A DNA stretch of 64,000 bases from Nageia nagi. Lineage: Eukaryota > Pinophyta. The translations under genes were made by a program, and so were the position numbers. Under the pieces are notes generated by a model. It was not told the DNA's origin. It ran no database searches and saw only the letters and a list, made by a program, of their open reading frames with translations. The DNA is taken from positions 1,984,001 to 2,048,000 of the forward strand of contig JBITNC010000001.1 of NCBI GenBank assembly GCA_050084985.1, written 5' to 3'. Positions 11,516 through 22,565 of this stretch are shown piece by piece. How positions within the stretch are numbered: position 1 is the first letter of the stretch; each line of letters begins with the position of its first letter.

Positions 11516-11869
11516 ACTAGATTGTTGGGGTCATACTAAGACTCTGTAATGGAAAACGAAGCATTTTAGATTGCTTCATTCTTACTATGATTTTTATCAG
11601 TTATGATGTGCTATGTTTGTAATGTTACTTACAGCTGAACTATTGTATCTAGGAAGGAGTAGTTTTGCAAGTACAAAAAAGACACACCCTACACCAAGAA
11701 GGTCATTTACAAGTATGCTACGTCTTGAGAATTATATGTATGCTTCGTTTCTTCAAGAGTTATGAGCACATCTTATAGCCTGTCATAACTCTGAAGATGT
11801 ACAAGGTTCCCAGAGGTCCTTTCAAAGCATTGGCTTTTTTATTAATATTAAATTTACCCAAATTAATCA
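11516..11869. other. No gene recognised
   Basis: This is AT-rich sequence without a significant open frame or recognisable repeat. If the long-intron model of the coiled-coil gene is right, it is intronic. Confidence 0.35.
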
Positions 11870-12830
11870 AAAAAAAAAACGAACCATAGATGTATATAAA
11901 TACAGTCAACATGAAGCATTTTAAGAGACAAAGAAGCACACCAGTTTAAAAAGGAAAAGACAACACAAATAAAAATAGAACAACCTTTTTGAGTGAGCAG
12001 AAATATAAATTCATAATGACTGTAAATCTCAATGCCACTCATCATTTCAAGGAAGCAAAAAACTTGCTTTCTCGCCACAGTAAAGGATTTAATGAGGATT
12101 AGTAATTCATGTGAGGCCAACCCAAGAAAGAATCCTCATCACAGTCATGGATTTACCAAGTACTTTGGTGTACATACAATCAAGTCGAATTTTGAAAAAG
12201 AAAAGGAAAGAAAGAGAAAAATACTTGCATCTGATGATTCTGACACTTGCATTTAAGAAAATGAGGATGATATGAAATTATGAACAACGATGATGATGGT
12301 GATGGTGATGTGATGGTGATGGCGATTATCTCAAGAATGATGATGATGGCGATTATCTCAAGAATGATGATGATGGTGATGGTGATTATCTCAAGAATGA
12401 TGATGATGGTGATGGCAGTGATGATGGCAACAAAAACAAGAAGAGTGTCTAGCTATAGCCTACTGATTGAGGCACACATTACCAAACAAACAGACCAAAA
12501 TCAAGCTCAGGCAGGCTTAGGATAGGATCTTGTGTAAAGGGGCTGCGTCTCTCATTTTTACTAGGTGGGGGGTCCCATTGTTAGAAAACCATACTGCTAC
12601 TGCACGAAATTGAATATTTGTTATAAATGTAGGAGCGGCACTTTATGGGAGAGAAGAGTTCAAGGGGTAACTCAAGAAGGGGTCAGAAACTTAATGGCCC
12701 CTACCACAAATGTCTAAATACCATTATACCACATGGTAGCTTTTATGCATAAATATTTCGTCCATTATATTGGATGAGATAACTGGTAGACCTAAGTTTT
12801 CATTCAACCAGTGATCACTGGAAAACGTTA
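11870..12830. repeat. Diverged duplicate, copy 2
   Basis: This is the partner of 9150-9860, with the landmarks in the same order. It differs by expansion of the GAT-rich core into a minisatellite (12283-12425) and lacks the LINE that follows copy 1. It may be an unclassified dispersed element. Confidence 0.4.
12283..12425. repeat. GATGAT/GGTGAT minisatellite
   Basis: Units of 27-33 bp built from gatgatgatggtgatgg plus 'cgattatctcaagaat' or 'tgattatctcaagaat' are repeated three times (12318-12415), inside a wider GAT/GGT-rich tract. The Met/Asp-rich open frame here is a by-product of the repeat. Confidence 0.85.
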
Positions 12831-13593
12831 GTTGCTCATGGGATCAGTTTATTGTGAATTTTAATAATGTACACAAAAAATTCTCAATTGTTCCTGCTAA
12901 GAAAACTTTTCTATATGTTCAGGTTCCATGTGGGGGGCTACTGTTCCAATTTTTCATATGTGGGAAATCCCATGTGATACAAAATAGAGTGTAACAAGAA
13001 CAATCGAATCTTTTCCACTGTCCGCAGAGCAATTATTTTCCAATTGTAAGACTTGAGCAATTCCTCAAACAACAAGGACTTAACTTTAACAGCATCCGCT
13101 AAACAATTTAGTTCAGAGCTGTCAAATTCTTCTGTTGGCCTGATCAAACAGTGGGAATTCAAAAATCTTCCAAAAGAAAATTCCAAATGAATCTACACTT
13201 TAGTATTTCACAGAAGAAATACAAAAATTCTCTCTGCAGGAAATTTTTGAAGGCATTTGAAGATGGGTGGCTATAAATTTAAGGTGAGGGCCAGATACTT
13301 ATGGGTCTTCGGTTCAAACTTCAATTAATATTTACATTAAATGATAACTGCTGCTCTAGACAGGAGTTCACGAAATTGTGTAGCACAAATTAAAATTTGA
13401 AAAGACATGGAAACATTTTATGCCAAAACATTTCTATGTTTTCTTCAGAAACTCCCATTGAGAATATTACAGTAGTGATACTCTGGAAGGGATCTAGTCT
13501 GCTTGAAGCTTTTTACATCTAAATTGGTGATCAAAATCGTTCTTGTTTTTCTTCGAATTCATTCATCTCGTGGCATCTACATCTCCTGTGGCC
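12831..13593. other. No gene recognised
   Basis: A minus-strand 82-codon frame (12938-13186) has no recognisable family or splice support. The rest is AT-rich and may be intronic. Confidence 0.35.
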
Positions 13594-13870
13594 TTAGTTG
13601 ACCAATTGAGATATTTGGATATCTGCCATCCACCAAGGTTCAAATACGAAGAGCACCTTATAGATCACGAGGATTTCTATAGTGTTTATATGCCAAGTGT
13701 AGAAAACAACAATTAATATGATTATTTGATGACGCCATTCAAACCTAAGGTAAATCAGATTAAAAAATTGCAGAACTCGCCCTATCTTCAAAACCCTAGC
13801 CCTGTTCTCTTTCGCATTCAACTCCAGCTTCCTACAGCGTTAAGCGTTTTTCTAATATATATATATAGAG
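13594..13870 (-). promoter_or_regulatory. Candidate 5' exon and upstream region of the coiled-coil gene
   Basis: On the minus strand the sequence holds gggctagggttttg near 13785-13800, a motif common in plant 5' untranslated leaders. Downstream is an ATG in good context (tttgaATGGCG, 13738-13736). A plausible donor AG|GTTTGA lies just before that ATG. Two weak donors just after it would leave phase 1, which matches an aaag|TT acceptor at the first coding exon (about 9102). The intron would be about 4.6 kb and hold LINE DNA. A (TA)n/(GA)n tract lies at the presumed upstream side. This is inference; no transcript evidence is available. Confidence 0.35.
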
Positions 13871-13881
13871 AGAGAGAGAGA
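13853..13881. repeat. (TA)n(GA)n compound microsatellite
   Basis: About seven TA units run straight into about seven GA units. It is at the 5' side of the putative first exon of the coiled-coil gene, where GA/CT tracts are frequent in plant promoters. Confidence 0.85.
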
Positions 13882-13929
13882 ATGTGTACCTTTTTCCGGC
13901 CAAGAGAAGCGTGGCGGGCCTCCATAGTT

Positions 13930-16144
13930 TAAAACCAGAATGTTTCTTCTCCAAAATTGAACCAGTGTTTATAATTCAACTTCTCTTTGAAACTGTGTTA
14001 GAATACATGCAATCGCCTTTAAATCCTTCGAAATTTTTGTTTACAATTACAGTATCTGTATTTGATATGGAGACAGAATGGTACACAACGAATTAAGTAA
14101 TATATATTAAACATATATTTGACAACTCATATTTTTAGATTCAAAGCTTTGTACATTCTCTCTCGTGTCTACATTTTTATAATACATGGTTGAGAGCGAT
14201 AATTTCTATTTTTTAATATAATCTTGATTAGGAGTAGTGTTCAAGAGTTATTTACAGTAACCTTTCAAAATTGTTTGATTAACATTTGAGTCTCACTATT
14301 GTAAGCAATTCCAAGAAATGTTGTAAAAGTGAAAGTTCCCGAAGTCTATGATGAATCTAAACAAAATTAAACGACATTGAGAATCCTCACGCAATTTGAT
14401 TTATATATATAATATGAATTACAAAACAAGTAAACGTCTTATGAGATTACATAAATTTTTTAATTATTTTAGTTAATTTTTATTTTTATTTAGTTATTTT
14501 TTTGAATTATTAATATTATGTATATATATCCTTGAAATTAACATAAAATATCATATTTTGATTGATTGTTTATGAAAGATTATCTATCATTTTTAATATA
14601 AATTTAATCTAATACAAGTTGGATTATATTTACATATAAATATTTGAAATTTAAATATTTATTTTATATCATCTTTATGAATTTTGTTATGTTGAAAGTG
14701 GTTAAATTTAATTAAAATTAAAAAATAAATAAATAAAAATCATTACCATTTTAATGCAATTTTATTTATGTCTCAACATATTAGTTCACTTGTGATATTT
14801 ATCAAATTTATAATATCAATTTTATGATGTGTTTGATTAGATTTTGAATTTTTTTTCCCTCGTAAATAGTTTCTATGAATCTATAGAAATATCAAACCAA
14901 AATGTGGAGCGAATACAGAGTAGTCCCGTTTGATTACTTGTGGGGTGCATAAGAAGCCTTAGTGTTCCCTTGCTAGACTATAACACAACTCATAAAGTGG
15001 TTCAATATTGGTAATTGACTTAGTAGAGATTACTAAGCATCCTTTATTATATAGTAATTGACCATACTAGGAGTAATATTTATAAGATATTGGAACATTT
15101 ACTAAGTTATTGATGATTTTATAGAGTTGTCAATTTGTGATCCATTCAACTTGCGCTTCCTTTTACCGATTTATTTGGAAAAAGATAAGATACAAATTAT
15201 GTTTTTCTTCTCAATTAAGCAAGAGAATGTATATACCATGGTGTTATACTTATCTTTGGATTAAATGGTCATATAATTATACCCGATGAGTTTAGTGATC
15301 CACTTATACTAATTATGAGAGGAGATTATTTATTCCAACAAATATTTTAAAATATGATAATTGATTTTGATATACAAATATCATCATAGGAGATGTGAGC
15401 ATAATAAAATGAATACTTGAACAATTACAAATATTTTATTTTTTGTAACTTGATTCTAAAAGGTTCTTGTTAATCAATACCTTGCTTGTGAAGGTAAGTG
15501 CCCTTCTCAAATGAGAATAATGTTAATGTTTATCTGACATGTGTAATATTCAATGATAAAAGTTTTAGTGAAGATGGGCATAACAAGCTTCAATCGATTA
15601 AATGCTTGCTTAAATATTTTCATTTAAATGGATTCATTTTTTAATATTGTTGTAAGACAAGGACCATTTTATCGTAATCCTTATCAAACTTGTAATAATG
15701 GTTTGTGAGACACAGATATCTCCAAATACTTTTCAATGTGTTAGGCCTTGCCCCTTCCTTGTTTTATTTTCTTTGAACTACTTATACATTGTACTCAGAG
15801 ATATTATACCTCAATATCTGAATCCCATAAATGCACTTGGACTACTTGACATAAAGTTAGTTTTCTTGTAACAATTGTAATATGGTATTAAAGTACTCAA
15901 AATGGTTCCTTCAGTTGTAGATCAAGATATCAAAACTAATACTAACATAAATATCTAAAACCATGGCTTTAAAACTTGATTTGTTAAGATTTAAAAGGTG
16001 GAATGTATATTAACAAGGTTAAAGGGTATTGCAGAAAACTCATAACAACCTTTATATACATAAAGGGCCATTTTAGGAATAAAATCTTGTTCATGCAAAT
16101 TTAGTAATAACTTGAGAGAAGGTCGAATGTAGTGAAGAATTATG
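13930..16144. other. AT-rich sequence left of the nested retrotransposons
   Basis: About 2.2 kb of very AT-rich DNA with no open frame worth reporting and no recognised repeat. The last bases (ttatg, 16140-16144) should be one copy of the target-site duplication of element A. Its partner lies beyond the right edge of the window. Confidence 0.45.
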
Positions 16145-16520
16145 TGTTAAACTCCAAGTGAAAATGATAGGGGGTGAATTAATTAATATTTAAGTCTTTA
16201 ACTTTACCACTTAAAATAAAATAGTGCAAACATAAAACCAAATAAAGAAAGCACCACAAGAGAACATCACACAACACAAGATGTAACGAGGTTCACTAAT
16301 GTGGCTACATCCCTGAATAAGATTGCTTGAATCATGATATAAATCCCACCATTGCAAAGAGCTTCAACTTTACAAACAGTTTACCAGTACTAATCGGATG
16401 GAGCACCAACTCCAAGTTTACTAGATACAACTGAAAAAAGCACCAACCCCTACTTTACTAACACTAATTAGAAGGAATACTAATCCCTTTTACCAAGCAC
16501 CAACTTGAAAAAATACTAAT
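16145..16520 (-). repeat. Element A 3' LTR, left part
   Basis: It begins TGTTAAACTCCAAGTG and matches the 5' LTR of A from 63451 onward. Shared blocks include taagtctttaactttacca, caccacaag and cacaacacaagatgtaa. It stops at 16520 where element C has inserted; CTAAT (16516-16520) is the left target-site duplication of C. Confidence 0.9.
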
Positions 16521-17224
16521 TGTTGATTAGGATTGTGTAATATATGCGCCATGAACAATCTTAACCAAAGTAAATCAAGAACAGACTATGGTGACAGTCT
16601 AATCTCCGGAGAAGGCCGGTTCCTTATACATTGGGTGTAGGAGAAGTAACAGGAAAGAAAATAAAAGGAGTAGAGTGCGAGGAATTTAAGCAAAAAGGCT
16701 TAGGGTAACAAGAGAGAAAGTAAAGGTGAATCACTAGTTCAGCATGGGCTTTCACAGGGTGTGAAACCTTGGTCTGAATCTAGTGTAGCAGCTACAGTAC
16801 AAGCTCTCACTCTCTAATAGTTTCCTAGTTTTACTCTACCATGTATGCAGACACAGTTATACTAACAGCTCGCAATTATCATTCAGGAAACATGCTAAGC
16901 TACCACAATGTAACCTAATTAAGAATAACAATTACGAGTGCTAGACAAGAAAGGTTAAGATGGTATCATATTACTGATAAAAAACTACAGGTCTTCGAGA
17001 ACAAATGTAAAGAGCAATACTAGGGCTTCCAACCCTTTTTCCTTTGTTTATTCCTTACTTATACTGAAGTAACAACAGTTACAAGAATTGTAGAATAGAA
17101 ACATTTACAAAAATGGCTTCAAGTTTCTAGCCTTCTTTTAACTGATACTACCTACATACGCCACTTAGCAGAATATTACAAAAATTGGGCAGATTGCAGA
17201 TGATACGACTTCTTGATAATTATG

Positions 17225-17740
17225 ATCTCACCTCTCATTGACCTCATCTCTTCTGGGATATTCTACTTACTAGCTTCGGCTATTCGATCACTCCTTGCTG
17301 ACCTCATCGCTTCCGGGATTTGGTTTCATTCAAAAATGTGAACATTATTTTCCCCATGATGTCATCTTCACATTTTTGGAATGCTTCACTTTACTAATTA
17401 GGGATTTTTGATAACCCCTTTTGCTGACCTCATCTCTACATTCCAGAATGCTCTACTTACTGGCTCCGGCTATTCAATCACTCCTTGCTGACCTCATCAC
17501 TTCTGGGATTCAATTTCATTCAAAAATATGAACATTATTTTCCCCATGACATCATCTTCACATTTCCAGAACGCTTCACTTTACTGATTAGGGATTTTTA
17601 ATAACCCCTTTTGTCGACCTCATCTCTACATTCTGGAATGCTCTACTTATTGGCTCCAGCTATTCAATCACTCCTTGTTGACCTCATCACTTCCGAGATT
17701 CGATTTTGGGTTAAGGTTTGAAATCACTGACATCATCTCT
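17225..17740. repeat. 190-bp tandem repeat inside the C LTR
   Basis: The block 'cactccttgctgacctcatc' recurs at about 17289, 17479 and 17669, a period of 190 bp and about 2.5 copies. The unit also holds an 'atgtgaacattattttcccc' segment and an 'attagggatttttgataaccc'-like segment. The other C LTR has the same array, so it predates this insertion. Confidence 0.85.
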
Positions 17741-17867
17741 TCCGGGATCCGGGTTACTCAACATTAACTTTGCGAGGCTTTTCTTCTTTCATCATAACAT
17801 GATTACTTTCAGAAATGGTTCTTAAAACCCATTATGATTATGCTTAGCCTACATCACCTCTGAAAGT

Positions 17868-18376
17868 TGTTAGAATTTGTAATGAAATATTGTGAATATC
17901 TAAACTCCTTGTAAATTCAATTAATCACTTAAAGGTATGTAGATACCTTAAGTGATTAATAGAATTCTTTAATGTATAGACTTTGACTTTACCAAAGGAG
18001 TTAGTTGGTAGGTTGAAGTTTGGTGGTACATTTAATGTAACCCTAACCTTACCCTTGGGTTAAAGGAAGGTTAGGGAGGTGCTCTCAACCTATAAATAGA
18101 GGGCCTCTCCTCATGTAAACATATCTAAGTTTTGAGTAAGATTACTCTACTTGGTTGTGTAGGAGAGAGAGCTAGAGAATAGTTGTAAGAGAGACATAGA
18201 TTTGAGAATAAGAGAACTAGTTGTGGATGTAATCCCAAGGAGGGAGGAACCACATTATATTGGTGTCATATTGTGTGAATGATGTTCTTAGAATTATAGA
18301 TGTGTTATCTTGTGTACACATGAGTTTCCTAGTCTAAGGTCCAGAGGATTTGTTTAGATCTAGTTCAAATCCTTCA
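17868..18376 (+). repeat. B1 5' LTR
   Basis: It starts TGTTAGAATTTG and ends AAATCCTTCA, directly before the primer-binding site. It holds a TATA box at 18091-18098. It differs from 19419-19928 at only two places. Confidence 0.95.
18091..18098 (+). promoter_or_regulatory. TATA box of the B1 5' LTR
   Basis: TATAAATA sits in the context cctataaatagagggcctct. The same box lies at about the same LTR position in B2, G and, less exactly, F. It would define the start of the genomic RNA shortly downstream. Confidence 0.75.
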
Positions 18377-18378
18377 TT

Positions 18379-18390
18379 TGGTATCAGAGC
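18379..18390 (+). other. B1 primer-binding site
   Basis: TGGTATCAGAGC follows the LTR end after two bases. It is complementary to the 3' end of plant initiator methionine tRNA, the usual copia primer. Confidence 0.92.
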
Positions 18391-18489
18391 CACGTTGAGG
18401 AAGCTCTTTTGGTGTGGAAGCTACATCTTGGAAGTGCTTCATCCTTCTCAACTTTGGAGATCTTCATTCTTCATTGTGAGGTAAAAGGT

Positions 18490-18575
18490 TTGCAAAGGTA
18501 TTCACCAAGCCCCTTCCTGAAGCTCCTTTCTGCAAGCTTAGGGATTCTCTCGGGTTGGTGAAGTTGCCCTCAAGG
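18490..18575 (+). pseudogene. B1 deletion junction and RNase H tail remnant
   Basis: Leader sequence (ggtaaaaggtttgcaaagg) passes directly into 'tattcaccaagccccttcctgaag'. That encodes the FTKPLPEA end of RNase H as in B2 (24085-24342), followed by gttgccctcaagggggagtga. All of gag, protease, integrase and reverse transcriptase has been removed at this junction. Confidence 0.85.
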
Positions 18576-18645
18576 GGGAGTGATGTTTAAACTTTTGTTA
18601 GTGATGACAACTTCACCTCTAAGAGGCCTTTTTTAATTGTACATT

Positions 18646-18935
18646 CTAGACCTCCGTGGTAAGTTTGCTCTGCGTGACAAACTTGTTGTACAATTGTTGT
18701 TATAGAGTGTTGATTATTTTATACCTCAGTGGTAAGTTTGCTCTGCATGACAAACTTGTTGTACATTTTATACCTCCGTGGTGAGTTTGCTCTGCGTGAG
18801 AAACTTATTGTACAAATTTTGAGCATGTAATTTAATATACCTCCGTGGTAAGTTCGCTCTGCGTGACGAACTTGTTGTACATTCTATACCTCCGTGGTGA
18901 GTTTGCTCTGCGTGAGAAACTCGTTGTACAATTTT
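18646..18935 (+). repeat. B1 tandem hairpin array, about five units
   Basis: The unit is 'acctccgtggtaagtttgct' followed by ctgcgtgacaaacttgttgtac. Each contains AAGTTTG and CAAACTT (or a close variant) around a 10-nt CTCTGCGTGA loop. Spacers between units vary in length. The array lies between the end of pol and the 3' LTR, as in B2 and G. Confidence 0.85.
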
Positions 18936-19407
18936 ATGCTCTATTTTTAAAATCAACACATGTCTATATACAACAGGTGACTATGAGTGATGGCTTGGCA
19001 TCTCTGTGATGGCTTATAGTGCACCATTGATCAGTTATTTATAAGATGGCATTATTTGATTCTCTTATTTGAATATATGATGCATCTAACTGATTTTGTT
19101 CATGAGTTGCTTGTAACATGCAGGATCTTCTTTAGAAATGCAGGTTACTCACCTTGTGAAAGCAAGCTCATGGAGACTCACAAGTCAGCTTAAAGTTGAT
19201 CAACTACTATGTACAGTGAAACCAGTTGTGGTTAATGATTGTATTGTAAACCATTTTTGTCAAATGGTAATGTAGTGAGTCTCATACTAGTTCTCAAAAA
19301 GATTCTCAAAAATATGTAAAAGTTCTCATCTCCACTTGTATCTCTATGGAGGAGAACTCTCTCTTACTCTCTCTCTTCTCTCTTCTACGCTCTATCCCAA
19401 TATTGCA

Positions 19408-19418
19408 TTAAGGGGGAG
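19408..19418 (+). other. B1 polypurine tract
   Basis: TTAAGGGGGAG directly precedes the 3' LTR. It is the plus-strand priming site and is identical in B2 and G. Confidence 0.88.
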
Positions 19419-19928
19419 TGTTAGAATTTGTAATGAAATATTGTGAATATCTAAACTCCTTGTAAATTCAATTAATCACTTAAAGGTATGTAGATACCTT
19501 AAGTGATTAATAGAATTCTTTAATGTATAGACTTTGACTTTACCAAAGGAGTTAGTTGGTAGGTTGAAGTTTGGTGGTACATTTAATGTAACCCTAACCT
19601 TACCCTTGGGTTAAAGGAAGGTTAGGGAGGTGCTCTCAACCTATAAATAGAGGGCCTCTCCTCATGTAAACATATCTAAGTTTTGAGTAAGATTACTCTA
19701 CTTGGTTGTGTAGGAGAGAGAGCTAGAGAATAGTTGTAAGAGAGACATAGATTTGAGAATAAGAGAACTAGTTGTGGATGTAATCCCAAGGAGGGAGGAA
19801 CCACATTATATTGGTGTCATATTGTGTGAATGATGTTCTTAAAATTATAGATGTGTTATCTTGTGTACACATGAGTTTCCTAGTCTAAGGTCCTAGAGGA
19901 TTTGTTTAGATCTAGTTCAAATCCTTCA
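19419..19928 (+). repeat. B1 3' LTR
   Basis: It runs from TGTTAGAATTTG to AAATCCTTCA and is followed by the AAAGT duplication. It is almost identical to the 5' LTR. Confidence 0.95.
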
Positions 19929-19983
19929 AAAGTGATCATACTTTCAGAAGAACCTTAGAGTAATGATTATGTATTGATATACA

Positions 19984-20590
19984 TTTTGGCAACATTTGTG
20001 GGAAAATTTCACCAATTACGAAGAAATTTTAAAACCTAAAATCTTATTAGAATGAATCAATGAATCAGACTTCAGTTTAGTATATTCAAGAGTTGCTGAA
20101 CCTTACTCCAGTCTGTGGGGATCCCGAAAAAATCCTTTAGCCTTGCATGGGCTAAAGCTGTAGTGTTCAAAATTTCATAAGACACATGAGCATATTTTCT
20201 CAATAATTACCAAATGTGAAAGCCACCATTCACCAAATAATCAAAGAATTTTATCAAATTGGTTTCATTAAATGAAACCAAGAGTGTATCAATATCATCA
20301 GTGCTTTGAATCCCGCTCTGTAGACCACTTAAAAACTCAGCTTTAGAGACAAGCGAGCCGTTGCTTCTCCATAACTCTGGGATTTCGGATGCATTTAATC
20401 CCTGAATCTCTGACTTAAGGTTTTCTATTTCTTATGTCCAATGTAAGACATTACCCTTGATCTCCTAACAAACCCATTTCCCCCTCACTGGGTAATCAAT
20501 TACCGACATGAGCTCCACTCGATCACTAATATTATAAGACTGCAGCTTTTCATTAGAGAGGTCGTTCAACCTCTTGTTTGCTTACTTGGC
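19984..20590. other. Element C internal region, non-coding 3' part
   Basis: In minus-strand sense this lies between the coiled-coil frame and the 3' LTR. No purine-rich tract adjoins the LTR. Instead the plus strand starts TTTTGGCAACATTTGTGGG, which resembles a gypsy primer-binding region. No coding frame of note. Confidence 0.6.
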
Positions 20591-21265
20591 CTATTTTGAA
20601 ATTGGATTCAAAATGTTTTCACATCTGGTGACCTCAACCTCGAGCCTTTTGAGATCTAATAAGCATGATTCAATATGGTCTCTCAGATGAATCAAATCTT
20701 TGATTTCTTGCACCCTCAGCTCCCAAAATCTTTTCTTCATATTTAACAAAAAGGATTTGTCTACCTTATTCACATTCAAACTTAATTGGAGTTGCGCTAT
20801 ATTAGCATTCAAACTGCTAATCTCTGCTACTCTGGTAGCTATCTCAACATCTCTCTGAGAGATGATGGCATCTTTCTGGCTCAAAATGTCCGCTGTAGGA
20901 GCTATCGCTAAACTAGTCTTCAAAATTGATATATTATTTTCTGTAGCTCTCAATTTTACCTTCTGAGCATCTAATTACTACTTCATATCTTCATGGGCCT
21001 TTTGTAGCTTACTGTACTTGACCTCCAACCTCGTCAACTCTAATATGTTAAGGTCTACTACAATTTGCAAGAGCTCATTTTTGTCATTCTGGGATATGCT
21101 TCGTGTGTCGATTTTTACCCAAGTGCTCATAGCGGATAGATCACTTTGCCCCTCTTGTGGGTCTTGGACAATTACCATTTCAAGCACCTTATGCTTTGGA
21201 TCCATTGAAGTTCGAAGCTTTACCGGATTATCCAGAATTGGAAGCTTCTTGACCTGCTTTTGCAT
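20591..21265 (-). pseudogene. Element C coiled-coil protein frame (downstream of gag)
   Basis: One minus-strand frame of about 225 codons, broken only by two adjacent stops (20975-20980). It holds 'MVIVQDPQEGQSDLSAMSTW' and then a long helical, leucine- and charge-rich stretch. Examples are 'LELTRLEVKYSKLQKAHEDM' and 'SQRDVEIATRVAEISSLNAN', and it ends at 20591. There is no zinc knuckle, protease or polymerase motif. It lies 3' of gag in a different frame. I do not recognise a family. A structural or nucleic-acid-binding partner of gag is conceivable but unproven. Confidence 0.6.
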
Positions 21266-21452
21266 CCATGCATCTCATCCTTGTTTCATCTTTGGTACTA
21301 TTGCATAATGTTGTCCATAGATACTTATTATCCTGATATCATAATGAATGGAGATCTGATGCTCAACTCCTAAGAGGAGGAGGCCACGATTTGCTATGCT
21401 GGTGTCACGGGGCTAGCTTGACTGGGCCCGAGGACACTACTACCGAATGGAT

Positions 21453-22532
21453 TCATGGTAGAGAGTGCCAAAATGAATGAAGGAGAGGATGATGGAGGTA
21501 GAGATGGTGGATGTGACGATGGTATTGTAGTGACGCTAATGATGGGGGGAATTTGTGGGCTAGATGTAAGGGGAAGGGAGCTCTAGGGACTAGCAAGGTT
21601 GATGGCCATTGTTGAACAGGGGCAGGAATACTGGCTAGAGGTGGAGCCAAACTAATTACTTGAGGTCTCAAAATTTGCTGTTGGGTGGTTACTGGAAAAT
21701 AAGGCATTGGCATGTGACTTGGCAATTTTCCAATTGCAATAAGATAGGATTCAACATATACTGCTTGTCTATAGACCTATGGGAAAGTATTTACTCTAGA
21801 ATTTTGGATTTGCAAAGAGAGATTCGGAGGAAAGGCTCTCAGGTAATACATTAAGGCTTGAAATTGCTGAGGCCTGACTGGCATTAGGACTCTCATCCAA
21901 GTTTTTTAGAATCTAATATTGAAATCAGGGATATTTTCTTGCTCATATCTTTTGATTGAAGTGAACTGTGTTAATAGAGAAAAAGGATCTCCTAATTCAT
22001 TAAATTCCAAGATAAAGGGCTCTGCCAGTTGAGCCCAAGTGGTTATAGATCCATTAGGAAGGCCCCTGTACCAATCTAGGACCTTTCCTTTGAAAGATTG
22101 AGCCAGTAATCTCACCATGACATCTTCATGTTGAATATTATGAATCTTAGCTAGGCCAGCTACATCAACACAATGCTCATAAGCTATTTTCTCTGAAGTT
22201 GCATCAAACTCCGAAAGGGTTTTAAAAACATTAGCTGGGATGTCATGCAACATAGCTAGAGCTATTGGTACTCCATTGTCCCATTATGGATAAATATTCT
22301 GAGCTAGATTAGCCATTTTAGGAGAGGTATTTCTAGTGTGAAGATTGGATGGTTCTGGCTTGGTAAAGGATTTTAGGGAGCTGATACTATTCAGAGACTT
22401 GGACTTAATCAGGGCCTTTCTCTTAGGAGCATCTAACATTCTAAAATTTGATGCTTCTTTTGCTGCTCTAATTTTAGATCTAAGTCCACATAAACTCTCG
22501 GTTGCAAAAGAAAATAAAAGGTTCAAAAGCAC
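21453..22532 (-). pseudogene. Element C gag (gypsy-type Retrotrans_gag) with proline-rich tail
   Basis: The minus-strand frame encodes the core of a Ty3/gypsy capsid protein: 'AMLHDIPANVFKTLSEFD', then 'GKVLDWYRGLPNGSITTWAQ', then 'FILEFNELGDPFSLLTQF'. The W-Y-LP-SI-TW-L-F pattern is diagnostic of Retrotrans_gag. A stop lies at about 22283, between an N-terminal segment (22284-22532) and the core. Stops near 21905 follow the core, and the same frame then continues into a proline-rich stretch (21453-21725). B2 inserted at 22566, just upstream, so the gag start is disrupted. The capsid would package element RNA into cytoplasmic particles. No zinc knuckle was found. Confidence 0.75.
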
Positions 22533-22565
22533 ATATGATATTTACAAACAATTTGCTTTAATACA

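Larger units (their letters stand above)
17868..19928 (+). mobile_element. Element B1: 2.06-kb copia copy lacking gag-pol
   Basis: Two LTRs (509 and 510 bp) flank 1,042 bp of internal sequence, with the TSD AAAGT at 17863-17867 and 19929-19933. The internal part keeps the primer-binding site, the start of the leader, the very end of RNase H, the hairpin array and the polypurine tract. Everything from the leader to the end of pol is gone. I see one substitution and one 1-bp indel between the LTRs, so it inserted very recently. All cis-signals for transposition remain, so it could have been moved by a related active element. Confidence 0.93.
16521..19983 (-). repeat. Element C 3' LTR, interrupted by B1
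   Basis: It runs from TGTTGATTAGG to TTGATATACA and aligns with 32047-33440 throughout, apart from B1 (17868-19928) and its AAAGT duplication. The uninterrupted partner shows the join 'gaaagtgatcatactttcag' without B1. That is the empty-site proof of the insertion. Confidence 0.92.

Noticed and set aside
12280-12525. 81-codon Met-rich plus-strand frame
   Set aside because: It is a direct translation of the GATGAT minisatellite; low complexity, no evidence of a gene.
13594-13821. 75-codon hydrophobic frame read as a membrane protein
   Set aside because: It has no family match, begins with a non-ATG codon, and fits better as a 5' untranslated exon plus intron.
18036-18060. Telomere-like taaccctaacct sequence
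   Set aside because: It is a short, single occurrence at a fixed place in B-family LTRs and not an array of the plant telomere unit.
19984-20003. Primer-binding site implying that C is a plus-strand element
   Set aside because: The only convincing coding sequence (gag) is on the minus strand and a better site lies at 32017-32040. The motif is kept as an oddity only.
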